Positions 22,662-32,400 are shown, numbered from the stretch's first letter. The stretch: 46,578 nucleotides of DNA from Oscillospiraceae bacterium (GCA_015064585.1 SVRY01000018.1:1-46578); one strand, 5' to 3'. The notes: generated from the sequence alone by a model not told the origin. Numbers and translations: made by a program.

Positions 22662-24109
22662 GTATGAATAGGACATACTTGGTAATTCTCTTTTGTACAT
22701 AGAAGTTCTACACCGTTTTCTTTAAATTTGGGCAGTAATCCGTGCAGGTGAGAAACCAGTACCCAAAAGACGCCCTTGTCGGAAAGATATCGTAGAATGT
22801 GGTAGAGTCCTTCGGCACCTTCTTCATAAGAAGTACTTTGAAAGGTTTCGTTTAAGAATATAAGTGTACCCGGGTGCAGGGTGTCGATCATTTCAGAAAG
22901 TTCTTTGACTTCTGTTTCAAATCTGCCGATCCCTGAGCCAGGAATGGGCTCTTTTTCGGAGCTTGAAAACTGGGTTACGATCTTGGAATACGGCTTGACT
23001 GTGCCGTATTCTGCCGGAATCGGAAGTCCTGCTTGCGTCAGGATCTGGGCAGTGGCAAACGAACGCAGAAAAACAGTTTTGCCGCTCCCGTTTTCACCGA
23101 ATACTATCGTACCATTGGCGGCGATTTTGGCATCATTGGGTGTGACACTGTCGGTCGATACTGCTAAATACAGATCGGAAAGCGCGCGAAATTCGGTTTC
23201 ACGCTGTGCACAGATTTTAGGAAAAATGGTTTTCAAGTTCTTTTTTTGAAGCAGTTCTGTATATTTTAGTGCTACAGAGTAGAATATCAGCTCTCTGTAA
23301 ACCGAATCGAAACGCCGTGACAGCGTGTCTGTTATCGAACGGAAAAAGACCGACAGAGGAGCAAGCGCATGAAGCATCATTTTTTCATAAAAATCAAGAT
23401 TTTGGGGATACAGGCGGGCGCAGGGATACACTTCAAGTTGTTTACGCTGGAACAGAAATCCTCTTTTGATTTTGAGATCGGGATCGGTGATACGGATGTG
23501 CTCATGTTCGATCCATTCAACCCCCGCAATATAACCGTCCTCTCCAAGTGAAATTCTGAAATCAAGGGCACCGCTTGTGGTGAAGTTTTCAAATTTAGTA
23601 CAGTAGGAGATCATTGTTTGAAAATCAGGCGCTCTTGATATTTGAAGAAAACCTTCCCGCAAGGCAATAAGTCCTCTTGAGCAAATGGGAGTATCGAAGA
23701 GCAATTGCCCCAGCGCCTGTACGAACAGAAGCGCTCGTTTGCAGTACAGGGCATATGTTTGCAGTTGATTTTTTACGCTGTCAAGGGATTGGGTGCGGTT
23801 TACTTGAATGTGTAAATAGCCCTTGCCTGCTTCTTTATTGGAAATAAGAAGTTCATGGAATCGGCTGTACAGATTGGTAAGATCGGAAAACAGGGAAGGG
23901 TGTTCCATAAAATCCTTGAGAATCTCCTGCCGTTCAAGAATTGTATCGGGACAGGTGAGGGGACGCGAGAGTTCCGAAAGAAAATAGTCTTTTTCTTCCT
24001 TGTGGGGACAGACTATAGAAAAGGCACGGTCAAGGGATAGATGGTACAGGGTTGAGTCGCCGAGGCTACCCTTTTTTGCGGGATCTTTTGGCAAAATGCT
24101 ATATTCCAT
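22643..24109 (-). CDS. MutS-like ATPase B (domain III/V only), last gene of the sigma-MutS operon
   Basis: 488 residues. No mismatch-binding (MutS I) domain; a helical lever-like region (about 30-330) leads to a MutS-V-type ATPase: Walker A VFGENGSGKTVF (about 370), a GSGIGRFETEVKELSEMI block equivalent to the MutS ST region, Walker B-like LIFLNETFQSTSYEEGAEGL (about 430) with Asn where MutS has Asp, and LVSHLHGL as the H motif. It is a DNA- or polymer-clamping ATPase rather than a mismatch-repair MutS. ATG at 24109 follows AAAGGAG by eight bases. It overlaps ATPase A by 11 bases; the two are distant paralogues and could form a heterodimer. Confidence 0.82.
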   Translation of the reverse strand: MEYSILPKDPAKKGSLGDSTLYHLSLDRAFSIVCPHKEEKDYFLSELSRPLTCPDTILERQEILKDFMEHPSLFSDLTNLYSRFHELLISNKEAGKGYLHIQVNRTQSLDSVKNQLQTYALYCKRALLFVQALGQLLFDTPICSRGLIALREGFLQISRAPDFQTMISYCTKFENFTTSGALDFRISLGEDGYIAGVEWIEHEHIRITDPDLKIKRGFLFQRKQLEVYPCARLYPQNLDFYEKMMLHALAPLSVFFRSITDTLSRRFDSVYRELIFYSVALKYTELLQKKNLKTIFPKICAQRETEFRALSDLYLAVSTDSVTPNDAKIAANGTIVFGENGSGKTVFLRSFATAQILTQAGLPIPAEYGTVKPYSKIVTQFSSSEKEPIPGSGIGRFETEVKELSEMIDTLHPGTLIFLNETFQSTSYEEGAEGLYHILRYLSDKGVFWVLVSHLHGLLPKFKENGVELLCTKENYQVCPIHTKNHSL

Positions 24110-25538
24110 TCTGTTTTCTCCTTTCCCAAAGGGATGTCTTATCCAGTTTGTATTTTTTGAGAATGTCCTCGGCATAGGAAGATGTACCGCTGTTTTTGGG
24201 CAAGATTCGATACGTTCTGAGGTTTTCATCTGCGGGATTGATCTCGGCTTGTAAAATAGGATAGTCGGTTTCATTCACGTTGTGAAAGTGAGTCACGTAA
24301 AGACCGAACTGTGCTTGTTTTTCACATGTTTTGACCGTATCAAGCAAAAGGGAGTAGCCTTTCTCTTCAGCGGTGCCGCTGAAGGTTTCATTGAAAAGTA
24401 AAAAAGCATCAGTGTCTGCCTGTTGCAGGATTGCTTCCGTGCGTTTTTGCTCCTCATCCAGGCGTCCCATGCCGTCAAACCGCTCATCTGACGGGAAATG
24501 GGTAAACACCGCAGAAAAGGGGTAGATTTCGGCACTGTGCGCGAAAATGGGACAGCCCGCCAAAAATAAGATCAGATTGATGCCCACTGCGCGTAGATAG
24601 GTAGTTTTGCCACCGCCGTTTGCACCCACAAGGAAAAAGAAGGATTCTTTTTCGGTAAAATATGTGTCATTTGGTATGATTTTAGAGATGTTGGATGCTA
24701 TGAGAGAAACATCGTATAGCGATTGTGCCGTAAATTTTCGAGTATTCGATACCGTGGGAATACAGGATCGGATATGATTTGCTTCGGCTTTTTTGACTAG
24801 ACGACATATTTCAAGATAGAATTTCAGTTCTTCTATATACTGTGGAGGTATGCTCAAATATTTGTAGTCGGTCTGTATATCCGTGATTTCGGAAACCTGC
24901 GCATAATACAGTTCCAGCACTGCTTTGGAAAGCGCGTAATCCATGCGTTGTCGAAAAGATCTTGGCGTGGAGGATGCAATGCCGAGGTTTTGAGCGCAAA
25001 GAAGTAGTTTCGATTGTGGAGAAGGCACGGAATTATCGGGGATGACCCATTGTTTATCCATAAAGGAAACAAGAAAGGTATTCATTTTTTGCAGATCTTT
25101 TGTGAGTGCTGCATGCGCTTTCTTGGCGTCCTCCCATTCCTTTTTTATTTCGGGGGATTGAAAGAAATTTGCCACCGCCGAAAATAACGTGCCACCGTCA
25201 GTGAAGGAAGCAAGTATTTGGCAGACCTCGGTGTAACCTTTCAGCACGCCTGCTTGTAAAAATAGCTTTTCGAGTGGAGTGTCCGAATTTTTCCACAGCA
25301 TCAAAGCTCTGCGGTAATTTTCAAGTGATACAAGACAAGCTTCGGAGCGGGCGTAGAAGGCTTCGTTCTGTAAACGCAAAAACAATTCTTGCCGTAAAAG
25401 AATGTTCTTTAATTTTAGAGGGCATGCCAAAATTCGGACCGCATTTTGGGAAAGGAAAGTGGGAAAACGCAGATCCACAAAGATAGAATCGGGAATTTTT
25501 ATTTGGTTTTCACTTGGCAAGAGAGAAGGAATCGGCAT
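24099..25538 (-). CDS. MutS-like ATPase A (domain III/V only)
   Basis: 479 residues. Helical region at about 30-300, then a MutS-V-type ATPase: Walker A LVGANGGGKTTYLRAVG (about 313), DERFDGMGRLDEEQKRTEAIL in the place of the ST region, Walker B-like FLLFNETFSGTAEEKG (about 385; Asn for the usual Asp), and LYVTHFHNV. No MutS-I, no Smr nuclease domain, so not MutS1 or MutS2. ATG follows GGAGG by about nine bases. Its start overlaps the preceding membrane-protein gene by 29 bases and its end overlaps ATPase B, so all are co-translated. Function unknown. Confidence 0.83.
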   Translation of the reverse strand: MPIPSLLPSENQIKIPDSIFVDLRFPTFLSQNAVRILACPLKLKNILLRQELFLRLQNEAFYARSEACLVSLENYRRALMLWKNSDTPLEKLFLQAGVLKGYTEVCQILASFTDGGTLFSAVANFFQSPEIKKEWEDAKKAHAALTKDLQKMNTFLVSFMDKQWVIPDNSVPSPQSKLLLCAQNLGIASSTPRSFRQRMDYALSKAVLELYYAQVSEITDIQTDYKYLSIPPQYIEELKFYLEICRLVKKAEANHIRSCIPTVSNTRKFTAQSLYDVSLIASNISKIIPNDTYFTEKESFFFLVGANGGGKTTYLRAVGINLILFLAGCPIFAHSAEIYPFSAVFTHFPSDERFDGMGRLDEEQKRTEAILQQADTDAFLLFNETFSGTAEEKGYSLLLDTVKTCEKQAQFGLYVTHFHNVNETDYPILQAEINPADENLRTYRILPKNSGTSSYAEDILKKYKLDKTSLWERRKQNGI

Positions 25539-26106
25539 TTTTGGGAACCTCCAAATATTGCATCAAAGGGGAAAGTGAATAAAGTTCATAACCATATACG
25601 ATATCGCCCGCACCTAACAGAATACGGGGACCGTGTATGGGAATATAGTAGATCTCATGGCATACGGGATGTATAAGCAGAATATTCTTTGTGGTTTTCA
25701 GTTCCCATTCTTCCTTGAATCGGTGACGGAAATGAAAGGCGTGCATTTTGCGGTGCATTGTCTCAAGCGGCATGCGCAGCATGCCGCCGAGATTGGAAAC
25801 AAGTGCAAAATATTTTTTGAAATAATATTCACCACCCTCAGTAAAACAAAGCGTAGCGAGACGCCACTTGACACCGAATAGTTTAATGGAGAGGATTTCA
25901 TCCTGTGTTTCAATATAAAAATCACAGGAAGTACCGATTTTATCCCCAAACATCCAAAAGAGATGGGCGGGGTGCAATTTTAGCCTTTTTCGGTGACACA
26001 TCCTTTTTAATTTGATCACCATGATAAGTCGTTTGATCAGCATGCGCAGATAGGGATAGAGCACGATCAACGCAAAGAGAGAAATGAGAAAAATCCAAAA
26101 ATCCAT
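25510..26106 (-). CDS. Membrane-anchored protein of unknown function in the sigma-MutS operon
   Basis: 198 residues. One N-terminal transmembrane helix (about 3-22, WIFLISLFALIVLYPYL), possibly with a second hydrophobic-basic stretch to 33, then a basic segment KLKRMCHRKRLKL and a largely beta-rich soluble domain (strand-like SCDFYIETQDEILSIKLFG and LLIHPVCHEIYYIP). The topology rule (basic residues after the helix) suggests the domain is cytoplasmic. I do not recognise a family. Its ATG shares one base with the sigma-factor stop (TAATG), and its 3' end lies inside the next gene, so production is tied to both. Confidence 0.75.
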   Translation of the reverse strand: MDFWIFLISLFALIVLYPYLRMLIKRLIMVIKLKRMCHRKRLKLHPAHLFWMFGDKIGTSCDFYIETQDEILSIKLFGVKWRLATLCFTEGGEYYFKKYFALVSNLGGMLRMPLETMHRKMHAFHFRHRFKEEWELKTTKNILLIHPVCHEIYYIPIHGPRILLGAGDIVYGYELYSLSPLMQYLEVPKNADSFSLAK

Positions 26107-27740
26107 TAATCCTCCAATGGTTTATACGCTAGATAGATGATGGGCGTTTGCCCCACTTTTACCGGGTAGGGCAGCAGCCCTTTTTCGACGATAGAAAGCA
26201 TTTGTGCCATGATGTAGGCACGAAGCGAGCCTTCATAGAGAAAGCGCTCCCGCCCATCCACGTGCTTTGGAACGCGGTTGACGGAGCTTATCATAAGAAA
26301 GGCCAGATCGTCTTTCATCAGTTCCCAAAGCTCGTTTTGAATCTTTTTCGTGGCGGCGTTCCAGTGATGGGACTCGTCATAGGTAAGGGCGGGAATATCA
26401 AGGCAAACCTTTCCGTTTTCATCACGAGTCAGAATGTGCAGTTTTTCAAATTCGGGGATGAGATCGTGCAAAAGTTGATTGTCAGTCGTAATACCGCTTG
26501 GCAGAAAAGAAGCGTAAAAACGAAGGATGCTCATCAGTCGGCATTGGTACTGAAAGTTGTTGTATGCCCAGTGCGCATCCCCGAAAACCGATTGGCAATC
26601 GTACATTACACACTGCTTTTTGCCCCCTTCATCCTGATAACCAACTTGTACGGGACCCGAACCGTCGTATTTGGAGGAGCGGCTTTTGTTGTTTTCATCC
26701 ATGACAGTGAGTGTTGCCAGCCAACGACCCGCATTTGGACGTTCGGGCAGATCATTTATGCTGTGGTTGTCGGGAAGAATACTGTTTTTGATCCGCCCGA
26801 TCACTTTGCTTATGGTTTGGTTTAGAACGAAAAGAAACAGAGTCGCTTTTTGCTTTTCGCTCATGGATAAAAAGGATTGGGTGCTTGTGAGTGCTTCCGT
26901 ATTCTTCCATACGGTGTTCCATACGTCCATGGCATGCTTATCAGCCAGTGCTTCCTGCGCTTTGATATTTCCAAAGGCGTTTTCGTAGTGGATCATAAAG
27001 GCGCGGGTGTAGACCAACCCCGAGGCGGTTCTGCCCAGCAGCTCACCCTTTACCAGTCTGTCCACAAGGGGCTCCAGATAGGCGCAGGGCATTCCCATGG
27101 TGTCGGCAATGCCGCGCAGGGATATGGGATTTTCGTAGGCAAGAATCAGAATGTTTCCTTCGATTTGGGAATGCAGAAGCGTAAAGGGCTCACCGCCAAG
27201 GCCGTTGTGCCCCCAAATACCAATACCTACGTGCTTTGGCTCATAACTGATCCCAGCATATTTTTCCATATTCAGTCCTTCCTTGACCTGTTCTCTTGCT
27301 TTCGACAGCCTAGAGAGCACCGTCCCGCGGGGAATACAGAGATCCTTTGCGATCTGATCCACCGAGTGCCCGTGTACATAATGTCTGACGGTTACTTCAC
27401 GGTAGATTTTTACCAGTCTTCCGATCTCACGGCGCACCGCTTCGTACTCGTCGCTTGGATCCTCAGGTTCTTCTTCGGCGGTCAGTGTATCGGGAATGCC
27501 GTAGGACACCACGCTGTTTTTATATTTGCTTTTCAGATAGTCGTTGTACTTTCTTTGTAAAATAGCCGAAAGATATCCTTTGGGATGTTCAATGTTGACA
27601 CCTTTTTTGCTGTTTTCCAGATAAGCCAGCATGCTATCCTGTACGATGGTATCGATCTCGGGGCAATCGCCGTATTTGTGCATGGCGGTTTCGTAAAGAT
27701 ACCCCAAAAGCTCTTCAAAGCTGTCTTTGTATGCGGTCAT
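26106..27740 (-). CDS. ECF-like sigma factor with a long C-terminal extension
   Basis: 544 residues, about three times a normal ECF sigma. Region 2-like N-terminus (about 5-75; FEELLGYLYETAMHKYGD to EHPKGYLSAILQRKYNDYLKSK), then region 4 (about 105-155: REIGRLVKIYREVTVRHYV, HGHSVDQIAKDLCIPRGTV, LSRLSKAREQVKEG), which should read -35 elements. The C-terminal ~390 residues are not a standard anti-sigma domain; a winged-helix-like stretch NPISLRGIADTMGMPCAYLE (about 213) occurs in it, and the rest is unrecognised, possibly a sensory or anti-sigma-like part. AAAGGAGG at ideal distance. First gene of the four-gene operon. Confidence 0.85.
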   Translation of the reverse strand: MTAYKDSFEELLGYLYETAMHKYGDCPEIDTIVQDSMLAYLENSKKGVNIEHPKGYLSAILQRKYNDYLKSKYKNSVVSYGIPDTLTAEEEPEDPSDEYEAVRREIGRLVKIYREVTVRHYVHGHSVDQIAKDLCIPRGTVLSRLSKAREQVKEGLNMEKYAGISYEPKHVGIGIWGHNGLGGEPFTLLHSQIEGNILILAYENPISLRGIADTMGMPCAYLEPLVDRLVKGELLGRTASGLVYTRAFMIHYENAFGNIKAQEALADKHAMDVWNTVWKNTEALTSTQSFLSMSEKQKATLFLFVLNQTISKVIGRIKNSILPDNHSINDLPERPNAGRWLATLTVMDENNKSRSSKYDGSGPVQVGYQDEGGKKQCVMYDCQSVFGDAHWAYNNFQYQCRLMSILRFYASFLPSGITTDNQLLHDLIPEFEKLHILTRDENGKVCLDIPALTYDESHHWNAATKKIQNELWELMKDDLAFLMISSVNRVPKHVDGRERFLYEGSLRAYIMAQMLSIVEKGLLPYPVKVGQTPIIYLAYKPLED

Positions 27741-27812
27741 GGAAGTACCTCCTTTCTTGTTTTACCCCTTTAGTCGTAAAAAACTTTCGTTGATTCGCTG
27801 TTTTATAAAAAT

Positions 27813-27841
27813 ATTTTATCATAAATTATAAAAAATGTAAA
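27813..27841 (-). promoter_or_regulatory. Probable promoter of the sigma-MutS operon
   Basis: Minus-strand TTTACA (27836-27841), 17 bp, TAAAAT (27813-27818), about 73 bases before the sigma-factor ATG. This is a sigma-A-type promoter, so autoregulation by the encoded sigma factor would need a separate element not evident here. Confidence 0.6.
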
Positions 27842-27857
27842 GAGGACGCTGAAAGTC

Positions 27858-27886
27858 AAGACAAACGGCAATCTACCTGCTATAAT
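27858..27886 (+). promoter_or_regulatory. Promoter of the AraC-family gene
   Basis: Extended -10 TGCTATAAT (27878-27886), with AAGACA at 27858-27863 as a weak -35, 17 bp apart. It is divergent from the sigma-MutS promoter. Confidence 0.72.
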
Positions 27887-27936
27887 GTACACAGAAACCG
27901 GGGCCTAGGTTGAGAACAAGAAAGGAAACAAGAAAT

Positions 27937-29172
27937 ATGGAAAATACGGAACTAATTACAAAAGCGGTTTCATATATCAAAAATGCCGCTTCTGAAAGTG
28001 ATATTTCTCCCGAGAAGATCGCCGCCAATGCAGGTTTTTCCATCGATTATTTTAACCGAATGTTTTTGTCGCATACCGGTTTTACGCTCATGGAATACGT
28101 TCGTTTTGTGCGTCTGCATAAAGCGGCAATGAAGCTTCGTATGACAAGCGACAGCATTCTTGATATTGCGCTTGCCTGCGGTTATGAATCCCACGAAACC
28201 TTTTGCCGTGCCTTCAAAAAGCAGTACGGCAAAACGCCGAGCGAGTACAGAGAAAGCATGCGCGGGGAGGAAATGGTGTATGGCGATCATGAATTGTACG
28301 CCACGGTGGGGGCGCGTTTGATGCATGAATTTCCTTGGTTCAAAATGGCAAGCATTGATGATGCCATTGACTGTTTGCTCTCTTGGAATGCCATTCGCTA
28401 TGGTTATGCGGCAATCTGCTGCCGTATCAACGGCGGTGTTGCGCTGTATGATGGAAACAGTTGCGAGGACGGTTTTCTTTGGTTTGAGGAATGGCCTGAT
28501 CGCGGGGTGCCGTACGAATGCAGTATCTTTTCGGATGACTATACCAAGATCGCAGAATACTGTAAGCTTTTGCCTTCCGACCGTTTTGGTATTTGTATTT
28601 ATACGCTTGACGATGCCGAAACCGTTAAGCAAAAGCTAAAGGAGCAGGGTGTTGTGTTGCAGGGCATTTCTGTAATCCCGCAGAGAGTATACAGAGGTGC
28701 ACCGTATGAAATAACACCGCCTGCGGGGATCACTATGCAAAAAATCGGTGCCGCGCAGTTGGACAGCCTGGTTGAATACCTGCAAAAAACAGGTGCAGTG
28801 CAACCGCAGATTGACTATTACAAAAGAGCGGTCACGGTACAGGAAAACGAAGGGGAAGGGGCGAATGAGGCGTTTATATTCGGTATCTTCCGCGACGGAA
28901 AAATGATCGGTAAGAGCCAGGGCGGACTGCAAAGAGCACACGGTTTTGTTCTCAACAATTGTATTTATACCACGATGTTTGAGGAATACGAAAGTGAAGA
29001 ATTGTATCGGTATGCATTCCGATACGTAACGAATGCGACGCTGAAAGTGGGTGCACTGCCCTTTGACGACTTGCAGTACGGTGAAGAACCCAAAGAAGAC
29101 AAAAGCGGCATCTTCGATGCGGCGATCTTTGGATATGAAACTGTAAATCAATATTGCAGATTGATTCGATAA
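27937..29172 (+). CDS. AraC-family transcriptional regulator with C-terminal effector/GNAT-like region
   Basis: 411 residues. The AraC/XylS double HTH is N-terminal (about 3-105): ISPEKIAANAGFSIDYFNRMF, FTLMEYVRFVRLHKAAMKL, ILDIALACGYESHETFCRAFKKQYG and KTPSEYR. The remainder is an effector part: an unassigned domain (about 110-260) and a final part (about 300-411) that has a GNAT-acetyltransferase-like pattern (FIFGIFRDGKMIGKSQGG, then NNCIYTTMFEEYESEELY), which I assign only tentatively. It lies just before the GH92 operon on the same strand and may be its regulator. ATG at 27937 follows AAAGGA by ten bases. A terminator separates it from GH92. Confidence 0.85.
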   Translation: MENTELITKAVSYIKNAASESDISPEKIAANAGFSIDYFNRMFLSHTGFTLMEYVRFVRLHKAAMKLRMTSDSILDIALACGYESHETFCRAFKKQYGKTPSEYRESMRGEEMVYGDHELYATVGARLMHEFPWFKMASIDDAIDCLLSWNAIRYGYAAICCRINGGVALYDGNSCEDGFLWFEEWPDRGVPYECSIFSDDYTKIAEYCKLLPSDRFGICIYTLDDAETVKQKLKEQGVVLQGISVIPQRVYRGAPYEITPPAGITMQKIGAAQLDSLVEYLQKTGAVQPQIDYYKRAVTVQENEGEGANEAFIFGIFRDGKMIGKSQGGLQRAHGFVLNNCIYTTMFEEYESEELYRYAFRYVTNATLKVGALPFDDLQYGEEPKEDKSGIFDAAIFGYETVNQYCRLIR

Positions 29173-29202
29173 GCAATTACAACTTTTATATATTGCTAAA
29201 TG

Positions 29203-29241
29203 GGGCAGGCTCAAAGTCATGTGTATGAGCCTGCCCTATTT
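29203..29241 (+). terminator. Terminator-like hairpin after the AraC gene (shared with 39815-39848)
   Basis: 11-bp stem GGGCAGGCTCA / TGAGCCTGCCC (29203-29213 with 29226-29236), followed by TATTTTG. The same stem sequence recurs at 39815-39848, downstream of the glycan operon. Confidence 0.75.
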
Positions 29242-29360
29242 TGAATTTGAATTGGGTGCTATTCCATAATTGCCACGGAGTTTAGTTTAAGGTCACACAG
29301 CAGACTCTTTGGCAAGAAAAACTTTTATTGTCGTGGCATACAAAAAACGAGAGATAATTT

Positions 29361-29381
29361 TGTCAATTATGTATATTGACA
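29361..29381 (+). repeat. Perfect palindrome overlapping the GH92 -35 box, candidate operator
   Basis: TGTCAAT, 7-base spacer TATGTAT, ATTGACA. The right arm contains the -35 hexamer TTGACA, so a bound protein would block RNA polymerase. Confidence 0.6.
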
Positions 29382-29404
29382 CCAAAGTGGTTGTCTGTTA
29401 TCAT
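29376..29404 (+). promoter_or_regulatory. Promoter of the GH92 glycan operon
   Basis: TTGACA (29376-29381), 17 bp, TATCAT (29399-29404). It is flanked by the two palindromes at 29361-29381 and 29409-29423. Confidence 0.82.
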
Positions 29405-29408
29405 AATA

Positions 29409-29423
29409 GTAAACAAAGTTTAC
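29409..29423 (+). repeat. Palindrome GTAAAC-AAA-GTTTAC at the transcription start, candidate operator
   Basis: Perfect 6-bp arms around a 3-base centre, starting five bases after the -10, at the expected +1. The position is typical of a LacI- or GntR-type operator; no such regulator is in the window. Confidence 0.6.
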
Positions 29424-29440
29424 AAATACAGGAGGGTATG

Positions 29441-32400
29441 ATGGCTTTGACTGATAAAATATACTTCCAAACATCATTTGAAAAGGATGACACAGGTGCG
29501 ATCTGTCTTTCCGGGATAGATGATGATCACGTTTCGGGGGTGGTACATACCGATTATGTGCAGAATTTCCCCGGACTTGCAGTGGATCTCGGTACGATAC
29601 AGGGCTCGATCGCATTCATATCCAGTGAAGATAAGATCAATCTTTTTGATGGAGATGTCCGTAAAAAATACGTGACCAAAGGTCAGAGTGCCAAGGTGCG
29701 TTTCGCACTGAAGGCACCTTGTGCTATCGGATGTTACATTGTTACTTCGGGCGCAGACCGCCCCACTCGCGATCCCAAGGCGTGGGTGCTGTACGGCTCT
29801 TTGGATGGAGAAAACTGGGTGGAAATTGATCGGCAGGAAGATATTTGCTTTGCCGAGCGCTGCCAAACACTCTGCTTTGCGGTGGAAAATGCCCCTGTAT
29901 GCCTGTATTATAAATGGGAGATCCTTTCCAACAGGGGGGACTTTTTGACCCAAGCGGCAAACTTTATTTTGTTTGATACCAAGTATCCCACCGAGGCAGA
30001 AGAATATGCCGAAAAAGAATATACCACTCCCGGCATGGTCGTGGAGCCTTCCTTCGGGCCGCTTCGTACCGACTGTAATTTTTCCGGTGCATGGACAGGC
30101 GAGCGCTGTCTTGCGGTATACGGCAAGCAAACAAGATGCAAAGATACCTTTGCCCGTTCGGTACTCTACCGTGATTTGTCTATTCCTGTTTCGAAGAACA
30201 CAAAGCTATCCTACGTGATCTTCCCGGGGCTTTTCGATATTGATGTATACGATTACGAATATACTTCTTGCCGTGTGATGATCGATCTGCATTTTACCGA
30301 CGGCACTTATCTTTCCGAACTGGGTGCTGTAGATCAGAACGGTTCCTTGATGACTCCTGCGGGGCAGGTGGCAGGCAAGTGCCTTGTGACTGCCCAGTGG
30401 AACTATGTGGAAAGCTATATCGGTAAGGTAGCAAAGGGAAAAACCATTGACCGTATTGGTGTTTATTTTGCAATGGAAGAAGCGGTGGATGCTTCCCGAT
30501 TTATTACCTTCTTTGATGATCTGAAAATCGAAGATCAGGCGGAGCCTGTATATGAGCATCTTTCCGACTATATCAATATCGTGCGGGGCACCAACAACGA
30601 CCAGCCTTATTCCAGAGGTCTGGTGACTCCTGCTGCCACCCTTCCCAACGGATTTAACTATTATACCCCTGTTACCAAGGTGGATCGTTCTAACTGCTGC
30701 TACAATTATCAGCATAACCGTGACAACAATCCGCTGGACTCCGTTTCCATTATGCATCTTCCTCATTTCTGGCTGGGAAGCTATGGCACGTGGCAGTTTA
30801 TGGCAAACACCTCTGTGGATACTGCCAATGGCGTGACTGCGGCAGAGATTTCTTCAGATGCCCGCAAATCCGCCTTTACCCATGAAAAGGAAAGCCCCAA
30901 GGCACACTGCTACGGTGTGACCTTTGAGGACGGCACGCCTGCCGGAGGGGCTAAAATTGAAGTTACTCCCGCATCCCACGCGGCATATGTAAAGTTTACC
31001 TTTGCCGAGAATACAAAAAACCGCAATGTGATCTTCGATTGCATTTGGAGTAGCGGATCTTTGGAATTCCTGCCCGACGGCAGATCTTTTCGTGCAAAAT
31101 CCAACCATGTTTCCTCGGGGTCTGTACCCATGTTCATAGTGGGCAGTTTTGACAGTGACTATGTCCGCGCGTTTTTGACAAGTGAAAAGCAGGGAATTGT
31201 TTCCTTTGATGAAAATGTGGTTACCATGAAGCTTGCCACCTCTTTTATCAGCTATGAGCAGGCAGAGCATAATTTGATGCTGGAGATCGGAGAAGGGACT
31301 TTCGCAGAAACCTTTGCCAAAGCACAGGGGGCTTGGGATGCGCTTCTTTCCAAATTTGAGATTGAAGGCGCGTCCTACACCGAAAAGACAAAATTCTATT
31401 CCAATCTTTATAAAATGTATATGTATCCCAATCTGCATTCGGAAAATGAGGGAACCAATGAAGAGCCCAAGTGGGTATACGTTTCTCCCCATGACCAAAT
31501 CAAAAAAGAGGGAATTATGTATGTTTCCAACGGTTTTTGGGACACTTACCGCGTGGTTTGGCCTGCTTATTCGCTCTTTACAGAGAAACTGGACAGCGAA
31601 CTGTTGGACGGTATGGTTCAGCACTATACCGATTCGGGTTTGGTGCCCCGTTGGACCTGCCCCGGAGGAGTGAACTGTATGGTGGGCACCTCCAGCGACA
31701 TCATTTTTGCAGATGCTTATCTCAAAGGAATTCCGTTTAATTATAAAGAAGCCTGGGATTCCATGCTTCGCAATGCCTCTGCCTACTCAGACGATATGGC
31801 GCGGGGCGGCAGACCCAGCTGCAATACCTTCCCCTTTAGGGGATATATTCCCAATAGTGTGGGTGAGGGCTATTCCAGCTCCATTGAAGGCTACATCAAC
31901 GACTATGGGCTTTACCGCATGGCAGAAAAGATGGGCCTTACAGCCGAAGCACTCTATTACCGCCACAGATGTTTAAAATACGATGAAATGTTTAACCCTG
32001 ATGTGCAATTCTTTATGGGCAAATCCGAGGATGGTGTTTGGTCTGCCACCAAGGAGACCTACGATCCTGCCGCATGGACCGGCCCTCATGATGATTATAC
32101 AGAATCCATTGGATGGGTCAATGCATTCCCGGCAGTTTTTGACGGAAAGGGGATGTGCAATCTCTACGGCGGCAAAAAGGCGCTTTCCCAAAAGCTGGAT
32201 GCACTGTTTGACGACAGCATGGAAGGTATGAAAAAAGTGGTGGAAGCGACCTTCATGAACCATGAGATTGCAGAATTCAAGGAAGTGAAAATGGGGCAAT
32301 ATGAGCATAATAACCAGCCTGCTCATCATATCATTTATACCTATGCGTTTTCTGATAAACCCTATATGATCCAAAAGCTTACCCGTGAGGTACTGCGCCA

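Noticed and set aside
21492-22700. A 402-codon minus-strand open frame opposite the oxidoreductase gene
   Set aside because: It is antisense to a well-supported gene and its product has no recognisable domain; the open frame is a by-product of codon usage.
22643-25538. True mismatch repair MutS1 or MutS2
   Set aside because: Both proteins lack the mismatch-binding domain, and neither has an Smr domain; MutL is absent.
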